This document shows positions 10,140 to 20,924 of a stretch of 64,000 nt of DNA, piece after piece. Numbering within the stretch: position 1 is the stretch's first letter; each line of letters opens with the position of its first letter. Both the position numbers and the translations under genes were made by a program. The stretch spans positions 1,211,107-1,275,106 of the forward strand of contig RPFO01000078.1 of the NCBI GenBank assembly GCA_009746045.1, given 5' to 3'. The DNA comes from Mesostigma viride. Lineage: Eukaryota > Streptophyta > Mesostigmatophyceae > Mesostigmatales > Mesostigmataceae. A model generated the notes under the pieces. It made no database searches and was not told the DNA's origin. It saw only the letters and a list, made by a program, of their open reading frames with translations.

Positions 10140-11789
10140 ATGACATCGCCATCTGACCAAGACAACAAAAACCTTCCGCCGGTTGACCCAGGAAGACCCA
10201 CGGAGCCGAGAATTTCGCCTGAGCGCCCGCTTTCCCCGCACGCGCCCAGCCTTGTGGCATTGGGAGCGCTGGATCATTCCGTGTCCATAGACGACAATGA
10301 CGGCTACGTCCGCAAGGTGGAGGAGGCCTGCGAGAAGCCGTCCCCCCCATCTCCACCGGTGACTGTCGGCAACCCGGGCGTCATGCAGCCTGGGCCCTCC
10401 CCCCCTCGCTCCCCCGTCGACGCCATGCCCGTCCCTGAGCAGGCAATGGTGGTGCGTGCCGAGCCGAGCTCCATCGAGGACCCTTCCTCCCAGTCCCCCT
10501 CCCACGTCCACCACCAGCACCACCACCACCATCACCACCACCACGCCATGCCAGCCGCCCCCCTTGAGCCCCCCCCCTGCATCCACCCTGTCGCGGCGGG
10601 CATGTGCTTCGAGTCATTCAAGGACCTGGAGGCCTACATGAACCTGTACGCGGGCGCGTGCGGTTTCCTCTTGAACCGTCGCACGTCACGCTTCAGCAAG
10701 GATGCGGTCCCGGAGCACCTGGCCGCCAACTCTGGCCTGTCCCTGGTCCAGCGTGGCCAGTTCCGTTGCAACTACAAGACGTCTGAGGACAAGTCGGACC
10801 ACCTGAAGCGGACCTCGTGCACGTTCGCCGTGTGCTTCACGTACGACCGCAAGGCGCGCAAGTATGTGATCAAGGAGGACTCGTTCCAGCTCGGCCACAG
10901 CCACCCATTGAAGGGCCAAACGGGACCCGTGTACCCTGTCGGCACCCCGACTGCCCCCCCTGTGCTCCTTCTAACGCCCGTACAACAGCTCAGCATGGGG
11001 CTATCCCCCGGTCTGGACATGTCCACCCCCGGGAGCGGCCTCCATCCCTCTCTCCAACAGCACCATGCGGGCGTGGGCCACTCCAACCTGGCGGACGTGC
11101 TCCAGACGGTGGCCTACCCTGCCACGGAGCGAGAACGGTACACCACGCTCCAGAACACCGCCACGCAGCTGATCGCGCAGGCTGTCTCGTGCGAGCGCTG
11201 GTACCGCCTAACGCTGGCCACGCTGAGCAACCTGCTCCGCTTCCCCAAGCTCGAGTTCGTTGGCATGGGGGACCTCGACGCAGGCGCCACCATCACCCCC
11301 GTCGGGGCGGGCCGGCCGGGGGTCATCCCCCAGGGTCCCCCCGGAATGGCTGAGGAAGGGGTCCCCACCCCGAACGGTATCGATCTCAACGCGGTCCATC
11401 ACGCACATGACATGGGCCAGGGGGGGGGCCACTCGCCGTCAGGGCATGATGGGGAGGGCGTGGTGGGGGACCTGGGCATGGGGGATGGCCGGATGGGGTC
11501 GGGCAAGCGCAAGGACATGGATGCGGGGACACCGCCCGCGCAGGACGGGTCCCTGGGCGTGGAGGTCAAGGTCCCTGGGGATGGCAGTGGGCTGGAGGCG
11601 CCGATGCTGATGGGGGAGGACCGGGGGGCGACCGGCCCGTGCAAGAAGGAGTGTTTAGATCACGGGGTCGAGCATGGCGTGCATGAAGGCGTGGTTCCTC
11701 ACGCGATGCCGCACGTGGTGCAGCATGAGGTGCCGCACGTGGTGCAGCATGAGGTGCCGCATGGGGTGCCGCATGGGGTGGCCCAGTGA
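10140..11789 (+). CDS. FAR1-type zinc-finger protein, single exon, 549 aa
   Basis: Uninterrupted ORF. Residues about 1-150 are Pro/Ser-rich and include a His run near 124-137. Residues about 154-257 form a FAR1 (WRKY-GCM1 superfamily) DNA-binding domain: FESFKDLEAYMNLYAGACGF, a FRCNY cysteine, SCTFAV cysteine, then GHSHPL, giving the C-C-H-x-H zinc ligands. Known FAR1/FHY3 proteins descend from Mutator-like transposases, but here no MULE transposase DDE core or SWIM finger follows. The C-terminal half is Gly/Met/His-rich and ends in repeated HxVPHxVQ-like units. A role as a nuclear transcription factor is inferred from the domain alone. The first ATG of the open frame was used. A 342-codon antisense ORF at 9328-10356 overlaps the 5' end and is treated as spurious. 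Confidence 0.75.
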   Translation: MTSPSDQDNKNLPPVDPGRPTEPRISPERPLSPHAPSLVALGALDHSVSIDDNDGYVRKVEEACEKPSPPSPPVTVGNPGVMQPGPSPPRSPVDAMPVPEQAMVVRAEPSSIEDPSSQSPSHVHHQHHHHHHHHHAMPAAPLEPPPCIHPVAAGMCFESFKDLEAYMNLYAGACGFLLNRRTSRFSKDAVPEHLAANSGLSLVQRGQFRCNYKTSEDKSDHLKRTSCTFAVCFTYDRKARKYVIKEDSFQLGHSHPLKGQTGPVYPVGTPTAPPVLLLTPVQQLSMGLSPGLDMSTPGSGLHPSLQQHHAGVGHSNLADVLQTVAYPATERERYTTLQNTATQLIAQAVSCERWYRLTLATLSNLLRFPKLEFVGMGDLDAGATITPVGAGRPGVIPQGPPGMAEEGVPTPNGIDLNAVHHAHDMGQGGGHSPSGHDGEGVVGDLGMGDGRMGSGKRKDMDAGTPPAQDGSLGVEVKVPGDGSGLEAPMLMGEDRGATGPCKKECLDHGVEHGVHEGVVPHAMPHVVQHEVPHVVQHEVPHGVPHGVAQ

Positions 11790-12495
11790 TGGTTGTGAGG
11801 GGTAGCTGGGGTAGCTACCCGCCTACCCCTCCTGGGCAGCAGGGGTAGCTGTGGCGGGGCGGGGTGCAGGAGTGACCGTGCAGGCGGGGGAATGCCGGGA
11901 TGGTTTTTGGTCGTGCGCACGCTGCTTGGCTGGGCCACCCGTGCAGTCACTAAGTGACATTATTTATAATACAGTAACTCAATAGTACAGTAAGCCCATT
12001 TGGCTCCTGATCTGGGGAGCAAGGCTGCCGGGATGGTGTGGCGAGGGCGCTCCCTGGTGGAATGAGGATGGTAGGCGCCCAAGTGGCCAATGCCTTGCAG
12101 GGCGCATGTGCTGGAATAGTAAGTGACGAATAGGTGGCCCGAGCAGGGAATGGAGACCCATTGTAATTGGCCAGCGGAAAGCAGGGCTGTGGGTGTTACC
12201 CTGCAGACTGTTGTTTTGCTGAGATGGGAGCTTGTGCAAGGACCACAGGAGAGGGGTGCCATGTTCCATCAGCACACGGTGGATCGCCCGCTGATTTTGT
12301 ATGATTCTTGGTGGCAGTTTAGATACACTCCAGGGCATGAACCTGTTAGCCATGAGCTCAGTAATTTTGCAGGTAGTTTTTACTAGGAATATTAATGAGA
12401 ACACTTCACCTTCATTCATCAATATTGAGACAACCAAGCAGTAGCAACCTAGATAGAAGGACCCACACAAGCTGCGAACGTTCGCAAATTGCTTA
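11790..12495. other. Intergenic, no gene seen
   Basis: Downstream flank of the FAR1-type gene. It holds a short GGGGTAGCTACCCGCCTACCCC palindromic patch near 11800-11850 that may act at the 3' end, and otherwise only short frames without recognisable features. Confidence 0.5.
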
Positions 12496-12499
12496 GCAT

Positions 12500-13800
12500 G
12501 CAGGTTGCAACTTAGTCATGCAGGACCTCCCCTTGCCCAGGAAGGTTGCCAATGAGGCTTGGATGTTGCATGGAAGGAATATAATTGTCTCCTTGATAAT
12601 AAAAAGCTCTTGGCCCTGCACAGTGCGCGCGTGGGACTGCACAGACCAGGAAGTGATAGAGATTGTCTCCTGGACAATGATATCTTATGTTATGCGGCAG
12701 GCACATGCCCGCTTTGCTCTGCTGGCTGGCCGTGCACCTGGCCTAGTGATCACGAACAAGCTTGCATGGGAAGGGGCTGGGGGGCCGACCAACAAGCAGA
12801 ATTTACTAGCGGACCTCATTTATGCCGATGACATCGATCACGCTTGCATATTGAGAAGCCGGAGTCTGCCCAACTTTGGCTGGACTGCCTGGCGCTCGAG
12901 GCTCGGGCTATTGGTGTAGAAATCAGCCCCAAAACGGAGGCCCTGGCCCTCGGTCTGGGCGGCCCCCGGCCCCACTCCGCCTCTTAGACGACACCGAGGT
13001 CAATTACCCTACTTCCATTGAACGCCAGTTCAAGTTGCTAGGCTTTTGGCTTCCCAACTGCGAGGACGACCTGACGACCCGCCGGGATAGGCATGCATGC
13101 ATGGCGTGGGCGCAACTCCATGACCACCGCCGCTGGTGGAGCAACCCCGCCCTACCCCGAATCGTCAAGCGTGACCTCAAGGTCGACATTCTGACGATCC
13201 TGACCCGCCTACGGCGCTGAGGCATGGACGTTGACGCAAGAGCTGGAGCAACGACTCGACAGCAACGTCACCAAGATGCTGCGCAAGGCATCCCCTTTGG
13301 TTTTGCCATTAGCGTGCTGTAAGGATATGTACGCTGATTTGCCATATGTTTCCCATGTTCTTAGGCACAGGCCCCTGGGCCTAGCCAGGCACCTGGCGGC
13401 CCGCACAGATCAGGTGAGACACATATCAGATAGACTAGCTGGCACCAAGCCCGCCCAGCCCGGGAGTTTTGTCCTCACCTACGGCTTCGAGTAGGAAAAA
13501 GTTGCAACCTGACGCCCGTGCCCCAGGCCGCGCGCGGCTGGGCCGCCATCCGTGGACGTTCCGTGATAGGCTAGGCATGGACATGTGCTACCCTCCACGT
13601 GCGACCGCGTATGGCATGCATTGCGATTTGGGCCGGCCGCCGGTGGTGCCCACAACCCTGTAACTAGGACCTAGATAGCCTACATAATCCATTCCATCCC
13701 ATGTTCCCCTCCCACTGAGGACTTATCAAAGAGACAACCAGCGCAGACTCCCACTGAGGACTTATGCTCACGTGACGCAGTCACGTGTCTATTAATTAAT
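12500..13800 (+). mobile_element. LINE family A, ORF2 C-terminal fragment with 3' tail
   Basis: Plus-strand RT palm is visible at about 12800-12850 (LIYADDIDHA, the YADD catalytic box). After a frameshift the thumb/connector continues at about 12980-13220 (FKLLGFWLPNCEDDLTTR, KVDILTILTRLRR) and then 13231-13490 (EQRLDSNVTKMLRKA, DMYADLPYVSHVLRHR). A 3' UTR segment and the family A tail follow: CACGTGACGCAGTCACGTG at about 13769-13787, then a TTAA-repeat. Frame breaks make it a dead copy. Confidence 0.78.
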
Positions 13801-14495
13801 TAATAGACTAGCTGACCTACGGCGACCCTGACCTGCGGCGCCGAGACCTGGACACTGACGCAGGGGCTGAAGCAACGACTCGACGGCGCCGTCACCAAGA
13901 TGCTGCGCAAGGCCCTTAACATTCCCTTTGGTGTGCACATTAGTAATGAGGATTTGTACGCTGATTTGCCCTATGTTTCCCACATTATTAGGCGCAGGCG
14001 CCTGGCATGGGCCTAGCCGGGCCGGCACCTGGCCCGCACAGATCAGGTAGATACATCTGATATAGACTAGCTGGCACCTTAATAAGCCCGCCCAGCCTGG
14101 GCGTTATGTCCTCACTCTGGCGGCGCGCGGCAGGGCTGCCACCCGTGGACTTTTCGTGATAGACTCGGCATGGACATGTGCTACACTAGTTGTGACGGGC
14201 TCACACCCGGGCAGCCTCCTGGTTTGTCCGTAATATGGAGGCAGATGGTGCGCAAGGATAGATGGCAAGTAGTGATGAAGGAGACCACCCCCAAGCCTGT
14301 GGGGGCGGCTCCGCGTGTGACCAAGTATGGCATTCATAGCGATTCGGCCCGCGGTGCCCACACCCCTGTAACTAGGACCTAGATAGCTTACACCCTCCAT
14401 TCCATCCCATGTTCCGCCCCTCCCGCTGAGGACTTATGCTCACGTGCATGACGCAGTCACGTGTCTATTAATTAATTAATTAATAGACTACTGAG
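13800..14495 (+). mobile_element. Second LINE family A copy, 5'-truncated, with 3' tail
   Basis: Begins inside the ORF2 C-terminus (TLTQGLKQRLDGAVTKMLRK equivalent, disrupted) right after the TTAA tail of the previous copy. It continues through the full 3' UTR and ends with a hairpin, interrupted here by a short CATG insertion, and a (TTAA)n tail at about 14465-14486. It shares the phrase GTAACTAGGACCTAGATAGC with the copies at 13.6, 15.7 and 16.1 kb. Confidence 0.72.
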
Positions 14496-14531
14496 CTGGC
14501 ACCAAGCCCGCCCATGCAGCCTGGGCGTTAT

Positions 14532-15477
14532 TCTGATTTGGCACACCGCAAAGGTGAAAACCATTTGCGTTTAAATAGTGCCGGTCCGCGGAAAACGCGA
14601 TCTGCAAATGAATCCAGGCCGGAATTGAACTGGGGACCTCTCACGCACCAACTTTTGCTGACTATAGGACGGACGTCTCCGGATCCTAGGGCATCGCCAA
14701 CTGACACCTACAGTCATCCGCAAAAGTTCTCCTTTCCGGGGAGTACGTGATGCAATTAATTAATTAATTAAACTCGTGCTCCCGTTGGGGAGTCACGGAG
14801 CACCGAAGTGCTTTTAATCCCTGTGTGTGCACTACAGGAGAAAGGGCAGAGACCCCCAGTCTCCTTCATGCCAAAGGCATGCCACAGCTGCAATCGGGCG
14901 CGGCTAGCTAAAAGGACAGGCTAACGATCCGGCAAACTGTGGGTGCAATAAGACCCATGTGAGCATATCATAGCAAGGAGCGTGGGCAAGTAATCTGAAC
15001 ATAGCCAGGGCGTAGCATGGCTGTACTAGGACTAGGCTAAGGCTATGGCTGGTTGTGTACCGTGCGTTGGCGGCACGTGACTAGGTGTGTTGGCACAGCT
15101 AGGCAACATTCTAGGCATGGCTGCCTTAGCGGCAGTGACGCCAATGGTTACAAGCTAGGGCTATTGCTATTCTAGCCCGCTGGGGGCGTCCACATCTTGT
15201 GGTTGATCATCAGGTCCCCGCCCCTCCAGTACACCTTGGGCTTCTGGGGGTCCTGCTTATGGCGGAGGTATTCCGGCCACAGGTCGCGTGATGCAAGGCT
15301 CCTGTCGGATTTGGTACTAGATAAATCATTCGAGATCTGTGTGTGTAGGAGTACTACACACGTGTCCACTCGAGACTTGTTCAGTCTCAAAACGTGAGAC
15401 GGGCTGCATGAACACGGCTGGAACCTTCTTGAGAAGGGGACGTAGCCGGTACTATCGAGATCAGCCAAGCGTATATT
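14532..15477 (-). mobile_element. tRNA-like SINE candidate, split by a later insertion
   Basis: Matches the contiguous 53855-54240 element once the inner 14756-15286 insertion is removed. It is flanked by an 11-bp direct repeat CTGGGCGTTAT (14521-14531 and 15478-15488), so it inserted into a family A LINE copy with target-site duplication. On the minus strand it contains CCAGTTCGATTCCGG, a good match to a pol III B box/T-arm, with a weaker A-box-like TTGGCGATGCC about 70 bp before it. A tRNA-derived SINE is the favoured reading. The T-stem is imperfect and no intact tRNA fold is claimed. Confidence 0.5.
14756..15286 (-). mobile_element. LINE family B ORF1-only copy, 5'-truncated
   Basis: Minus-strand insertion flanked by a 10-bp target-site duplication CGTGATGCAA (14746-14755 and 15287-15296). 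It contains the last about 39 codons of an L1-type ORF1 (DLWPEYLRHKQDPQKPKVYW, stop at 15172), then a 3' UTR, the GTGCTCC...GGGAGCAC hairpin and a (TTAA)n tail at 14755-14775. ORF1 runs directly into the 3' UTR with no ORF2, as in the copies at 20.3 and 53.6 kb. Confidence 0.8.
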
Positions 15478-16170
15478 CTGGGCGTTATGTCCTTACCTGG
15501 CGTGCCCCAGGCCGCGCGCGGCAGGGCCGCCACCCGTGGACTTTTCGTGATAGACTCGGCATGGACATGTGCTACCGGCCTATAGACGGGACGGGCTTCC
15601 ACTCGTGCAGCCTCCTGGTTTAATTGTCTGTAATATGGAGGCAGATGGTACGCAAGGATAGATGGCAAGTAGTGATGAACACCCCCAAGTCTGTGTGGGC
15701 TCCGCGTGTGACCGCGTATGGCATTCATAGCGATTCGGGCCGTGGTGCCCACAACCCTGTAACTAGGACCTAGATAGCTTACACCATCTGGACATTCCAT
15801 CCCATGTTCCCCTCCCACTGAGGACTAATGCTCACGTGACGCAGTCACACGTGTGCCTATTAATCCATTCCATCCCATGTCCCCCTCCCACTGAGGACTG
15901 CTTATCCTCACGTGACGCAGTCACGTGTCTATTAATGTCGGTGCTACCCTAGACGGGACGAGCTCACACGCGGGCAGCCTCCTGGTTTGTCTGTAGTACT
16001 GAGGCATGCAGATGGTGATCGCAAGGATACTGATAGCAAGTAGTGATGAAGGAGACCACCCCCTGAAGTCAGTGGGGGCTCCGCGTGTGACCCAGTTGGC
16101 ATTCATAGCGATTCGCGGGCCGTGGTGCCCACAACACTGTAACTAGGAACTAAATAGCATAATCCATTAT
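15478..16170 (+). mobile_element. Nested LINE family A 3' ends (at least two, possibly three)
   Basis: Three successive segments carry family A 3'-UTR sequence: about 15478-15860, 15860-15940 (tail only) and 15940-16165. Hairpin CACGTGACGCAGTCAC cores occur near 15834 and 15909. Each is 5'-truncated and non-coding. Confidence 0.68.
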
Positions 16171-16199
16171 ATATAATGGCACGGGGGGGTGACGTTGTG

Positions 16200-16590
16200 G
16201 GTTAACCCTGGGTATATGCCCCTAAAAACCCCTCAGGCTCCGGGAAAGGCCTTAATTGTAGTCTCCCAAACCGGCCAGCGCCTCTAAATGTGCGTGTGTT
16301 CCAAGCCCATGCCTAGAGAGCGACTCTCTGCTGAGACTACATCATGCCCAAGCCATTGCCTAGCCATAATAATCTTCCACCCCATGTCCGCAACTTTGCA
16401 CAGCTGCTGGAATACATGGTGGTGCAGGTGCATCTCAATTGTGCACCGACCCCGAGTAGGTGGCAGTTTACACCCCGCCACCTGCAGGTTGTCGCCTAGA
16501 ATGTATTGGAAACCATATTATGCCCCTTCTCAGGGATTAATGTGTTACATATCCTCCCCACGGAGGTATGTTCTTAATTGAATTAATAAC
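16200..16590. repeat. Dispersed repeat plus LINE family C tail
   Basis: Shares ATGCCCCTAAAA(A)CCCCTCAG with about 2235-2260. The adjoining part around 16310-16390 matches about 2150-2225 in inverted orientation, so the two loci share a rearranged repeat. At 16540-16580 is a family C-like end, CCTCCCCACGGAGG hairpin followed by an AATT-rich tail. Confidence 0.5.
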
Positions 16591-17215
16591 GGCACGGTAA
16601 CCAGGATGCTCCGACAGGCCCTGAACGTAGGGTTTTCCACACAATGTATGGGTATCTATGATAGGTCTTTAGAGTCTTTGTATCAGGGTGTATGCCTCGC
16701 ATTTCGGACCAGATTAGGCAGCGTAGGATAGCATTCGTAGGACATCTTGCTCGCACCAGTCAGGTAGACACCGACCTCGGTCTGGCCGGCCCCAATGCAG
16801 CGGCTTGGCCAACCAGGGCGGCCGGCATATCCTGACCTGGCCTGGCCCCGGCCAAGGACATTCCTAGAAAGATGGGTAAACCTGCCATGACCTATACACA
16901 GCAGTTGCTGGCCGACCTAGGGGTCCCAGCTACGTTTGAGCACCGCATTCACTCCCTCTCTCCTGCTTGGACAGTTGGACTGCTATGCAGAACAAGAAGA
17001 GGTGGAAGACGATTGTCCAGGCTCACACGCCGGCCCCTGTGGGCAAGCCCCCTCCCCCTAAAAGGAAGGGCGCTTTGCTGAGTAGCATAGTTAGGGTTTT
17101 CTATAGAAGTTAGCTTAGTTAGGTAACGCAGCTTCGCCCACCTCCATCCATCCAGTGCCGTCAAGGGAATACGTGCTACATGATCTCCCAACGGAGTCAT
17201 GTTATATTTTAGTGT
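16590..17215 (+). mobile_element. LINE family C, ORF2 C-terminal end with 3' hairpin tail
   Basis: The VTRMLRQALNVGF block at about 16600 matches the family A connector region. The ORF2 terminus at about 16985-17085 reads KRWKTIVQAHTPAPVGKPPP then a basic KRKG end. The same terminus recurs on the minus strand at about 36300-36390. The 3' end carries the hairpin CATGATCTCC...GGAGTCATG at about 17178-17202. Broken frames; a fossil. Confidence 0.65.
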
Positions 17216-17560
17216 GATACTAGTTAGTTTCGGCTACGTCCTCTACTAGGTTTGTACGTCACACTACAACCAGATTCCAGCCGTGGTCAACCTGCCTACT
17301 TCGGCGATACTAGAATATCGCGTAGGTCCGCCGTGCGTAGTACTCCTGCGCACTTAGGTCTAGTGGTGAGTCATCTTCTATGGATTCAGCAATATCGGAC
17401 ATATTGGCACCGGCCTCTCCGGTAAAGAGGTTTTTCACAGTTGGACTGTCTCGAAACGTTAAGTGAGATGCCTTCGGATCAGGAGACTCACACAGCCGCG
17501 CGAAATCATGCCAAAGGTCCTATGTTCGATTCTGTGCTGGTAGCAGCCTTCTAGGCTTTC
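17216..17560. other. Unresolved repeat-derived stretch with tRNA-like patches
   Basis: Contains TTAGGTCTAGTGGTGAG (A-box-like) near 17355 and TATGTTCGATTCTG (B-box-like) near 17523. The separation of about 170 bp is too long for an ordinary tRNA. It may be the 5' part of the element that follows, or a second SINE. I cannot assign it. Confidence 0.3.
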
Positions 17561-20500
17561 TTACTTTTACCACGTGCGCCAAGGCCTGTTTATCTTGACC
17601 AGCTACTACCAGCGCAGCCTCGCCGACATCAGCAGAGCGCTCAACGCCCCCGCCCCCGCACAGTCGGCAGCCCCTTCGGCTCCCTCCCTCTGCAAGGATG
17701 ACATCCGCGCAGTGCTGAAGGAGCACGTGGCCGGCCTGGCCGCTGGCCGAGAAGCTGACATCGCTGAACACGACACTCAACACGTACGGTGGAGGCCTGG
17801 GTCTCTGGACAATGTGGAAACCAAGGCCACAAGCTCCAGCCCCAGTTGAATCACCACACTGCACACCGCGGCGCAAGCTTCGGAAACGCATGCTGCACTT
17901 GTCTCTCGCCTTAACACGTCGTACGTCAAAACTCAGTCCTAAAAATAGGACTGAGTATGCCAACTTTGAGATCATGTAGCGGTAAGGGTAGGGGGGTACC
18001 CCATATGTTTGATATGCATCAGAGCACTCAATATCATGCTAATGCTTGGGCATATGCCTAAAAAATCATATGTTGACCAAATCATGTAAAATTTTACAAG
18101 GGTGTCAACCCATGCTCGCGATTTGGCAATTTTCTGTGGAAGGACGAGTTGGGAAAATTCAATAAAATCCATATGCATGTTGAAAAAATATAGGCGTGTA
18201 AACAATATAGTTCTTGAAACATGGCAAAAAACTGGGCTCAATTTGGCCACAGCCTCTACCTGAAACTCACCAAAAACCACCAGCCCTAAGAATGGGTTTC
18301 GAGGTTGCTAGCAATGTGCAAGCATGTAAGTGCGGTCATACTACACACCACCGTGGCAACCAACCATGCCAATCAACTCATTTCCCTTCTAGCATAACAG
18401 GAAAACATACTTGCATCATCATATTGCAGTTATATTATACCTTAGTATATGTGTGAGAGCCTATGCACGCACGTAGGGAATGGGCATTGATACCTACCTA
18501 CAAAGGGTTTTATTATGAGCCTTAACCACCAATATAATGGGTAGGTTAAGCATATTTCAATTGTTTTTAACAAGAATAGAGATGGCTAACACTGTTTTGC
18601 CTTGCCATGGCATGGCCAACATACTTGCTGGCACATGATGACAGTGGTTTATCACCAAGATTCTTCACTCACCCGTATAAGCTTGAAAGCACGCTGGATG
18701 CAGCCCATGGCCATACAATCACGCAGTATGAACGTAGCAAAAGAATAACTAACATCTATGAAGGTATTTAAACCCATACAGCGCCTAAAAAACTGCAAAA
18801 GTACACTAGGGTAAGGCAAATGCCTGGTAACATCATAAAAAATGGGGGTTTAGAGAGGGGCAGGCAACGGTCAAGAAAGCGCATCAAGATTCGAAACTGA
18901 CAGCGCCTTGCAAGCTCAAACTCATGTAAGAACATAACAAAACGATGAGGTGACGATATTTCAGCTTTACCGTGCACGGATGGCGTTATCTTGGCCCAGG
19001 CGGTGCCCGCAAAAGTGACACTTGCGGCACACAAACCATGACATGACAGAGTGGTCGAAATAATCAAACCTTTACTGCCACTGACTTAATTCTACACACA
19101 TGCATGATAATAAGTAGAAAGAAGCATATAAACCCTTCGAACTGCACCGTAAAGTAAATTTAGTCATCAATTCCGTCAACCTGCCTGGTCGCAGTTTTTT
19201 CCAGCAAGAGCAGTGCCGACACCTGGTAAATCGCATCCCCGGGAGCTAAAAATTGGTTTGTGTCATCTTTAGGACATATAAAATCTATTTCCTGGGTTTT
19301 ACCAGCTAAATCGTCCGCAAACGTAAACTGCATGCATGGGCGCAAGCCGCCATGGCTAGGTCGTGCATTTCCGGAACTCACGTTTCACGTGAAAAAGTAC
19401 CCTTACCACCTGTACTTTGACCGTACATTTAGCCGCCCAAACAAAATCCAAAAAAATCGCAAAAATATGTCTAAGAAAGGTCATTTCACGTAGTATTTGA
19501 ATAAATTTTGAGGAAATTTTTTTGACAAACATTCCGACTTGGGCGAATTTTCTACGAAACCCAAAAACTCAGTCCTAAGAATAGGACTGAGTTGAACTCA
19601 GTCCTAAGAATAGGTGCAGTGACGAACGACGTGTTAACCAGGTAGAGGGCAAGTGCGGCGTGCTCATGAAGATCGAAGCTTGAGGCCATCACCGCCTACA
19701 CTGAGGCCCTGGCCACACAGGTCCCAAAGCTAGCGGAGCAGACGGCCACCATTGCATCCCAGCCACCCCGGCAGGATGCTGGTGACCTCCCGCCGCTCTC
19801 CTACGCGGACCTGCTGCGGTCAGCGACCACCTCCACCACCAACGCCATCGCGCCACGAAGCTCCAGGAGCTGGAGGACCACCGCCAGGCCCAGCAACGGG
19901 AGGCCACCGACCGCGCTCGCCGCGAGTGCCGAGTGGTGCTACGTCGCTTCCCCCAGAAGCCAGGTGAGATGTCAACCTCTCTTGCTGACGAGCTCAAGAA
20001 CCAGCTTCTTACCCTCATGGGCCTGGTAGGTGAGGTAGAACTGCGTGGGTGCCACCGCCTTCCCCACTCACGGGACAAGGCGGCTCCCCCACCAGTCCTG
20101 CTCACCTTCCCCTCCCCTGAGGATAAGCAGCGGCCGGTTCCTCTCTCGTCGCAAGAGGTTGCACGACCTCACCTGGACGCTGGATGACGACCTGACCCCC
20201 GCCCAGCAACAGCAGCGACGCGACCTGTGGCCGGAATACCTCCGCCATAAGCAGGACCCCCAGAAGCCCAAGGTGTACTGGAGGGGCGGGGACCTGATGA
20301 TCAACCACAAGTTGTGGACGCCCCCTGCGGGCTAGAATATTAGCAACAGCCCTAGCAATTGTAACCATTGGAGTCACTGCCGCTAAGGCAGCCATGCCTA
20401 GAATGTTTGCCTTAAGCTGTGCCAACACAGCTAGTCACGTGCCGCCAACGCACGGTACACAACCAGCCATAGCCTTAGCCTAGTCCTAGTACAGCCATGC

Positions 20501-20775
20501 TACGCCCTGGCTATGGTCAGATTACTTGCCCACGCTATACTTGTTATGCCACGCTCACTTACATGGGTCTTATTGCACCCACAGTTTGCCGGATCGTTAG
20601 CCTGTCCTTTAGCTAGCGCGCCCGAATGCAGCTGTGGCATGCCTTTGGCATGAAGGAGACTGGGGGTCTCTGCCCTTTCTCCTGTAGTGCACACACAGGG
20701 ATTAAAAGCACCTCAGTGCTCCGTGACTCCCCAACGGGAGCACGTGTTTAATTTTAATTTCTTAATAAGACTTTC
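17560..20775 (+). mobile_element. LINE family B ORF1-only element, interrupted by a DNA transposon
   Basis: The ORF1 5' part lies at about 17590-17910 and resumes at 19638-20335 after a 1.72-kb insertion. The protein is L1 ORF1-like: a coiled-coil-type N-terminal half, then GCHRLPHSRDKA...VLLTFPSPEDK (RRM-like) and a C-terminal domain LDDDLTPAQQQQRRDLWPEY followed by KVYWRGGDLMINHK. The frame is broken several times. The stop at 20335 is followed directly by a 3' UTR, the hairpin at about 20718-20743 and an AT-rich tail. No endonuclease or RT lies between, so the element is a half-LINE that would need another element's ORF2. Confidence 0.75.
17915..19633. mobile_element. TTAA-flanked DNA transposon with 13-bp terminal inverted repeats
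   Basis: Inserted in LINE ORF1. The target TTAA is duplicated at 17911-17914 and 19634-19637; the empty site is visible in the sister copy near 52938 (GCCTTAACCAGG). Termini are CACGTCGTACGTC and GACGAACGACGTG, 12 of 13 matching. Inside each end lie subterminal hairpins ACTCAGTCCTA-n-TAGGACTGAGT (one on the left, one and a half on the right). TTAA duplication fits piggyBac, Kolobok or Sola3 superfamilies. No transposase is recognisable. A minus-strand 73-codon ORF at 19160-19381 and a CRKCHFCGH cysteine patch near 19020 are the only coding-like traces, so it is probably non-autonomous. Confidence 0.8.
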
Positions 20776-20924
20776 TGTGTTCCGCGGAATCTCAGATTTG
20801 GGCAGCTAGCGTTTTCACGTATGTTGCTTTCTGACAACAATGTTATGATTTAATTTAATTTAATTATATATAACGTTGGATTGCCATGCGTCCAGGCATA
20901 GTTGTCTCACTTCATATATGACCG

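Noticed and set aside
9328-10356. 342-codon minus-strand ORF containing an AT-hook-like GRPRGRPKKP
   Set aside because: It overlaps the FAR1-type gene and its upstream region antisense, has no recognisable domain beyond the short match, and its composition shifts abruptly. Probably a chance open frame.
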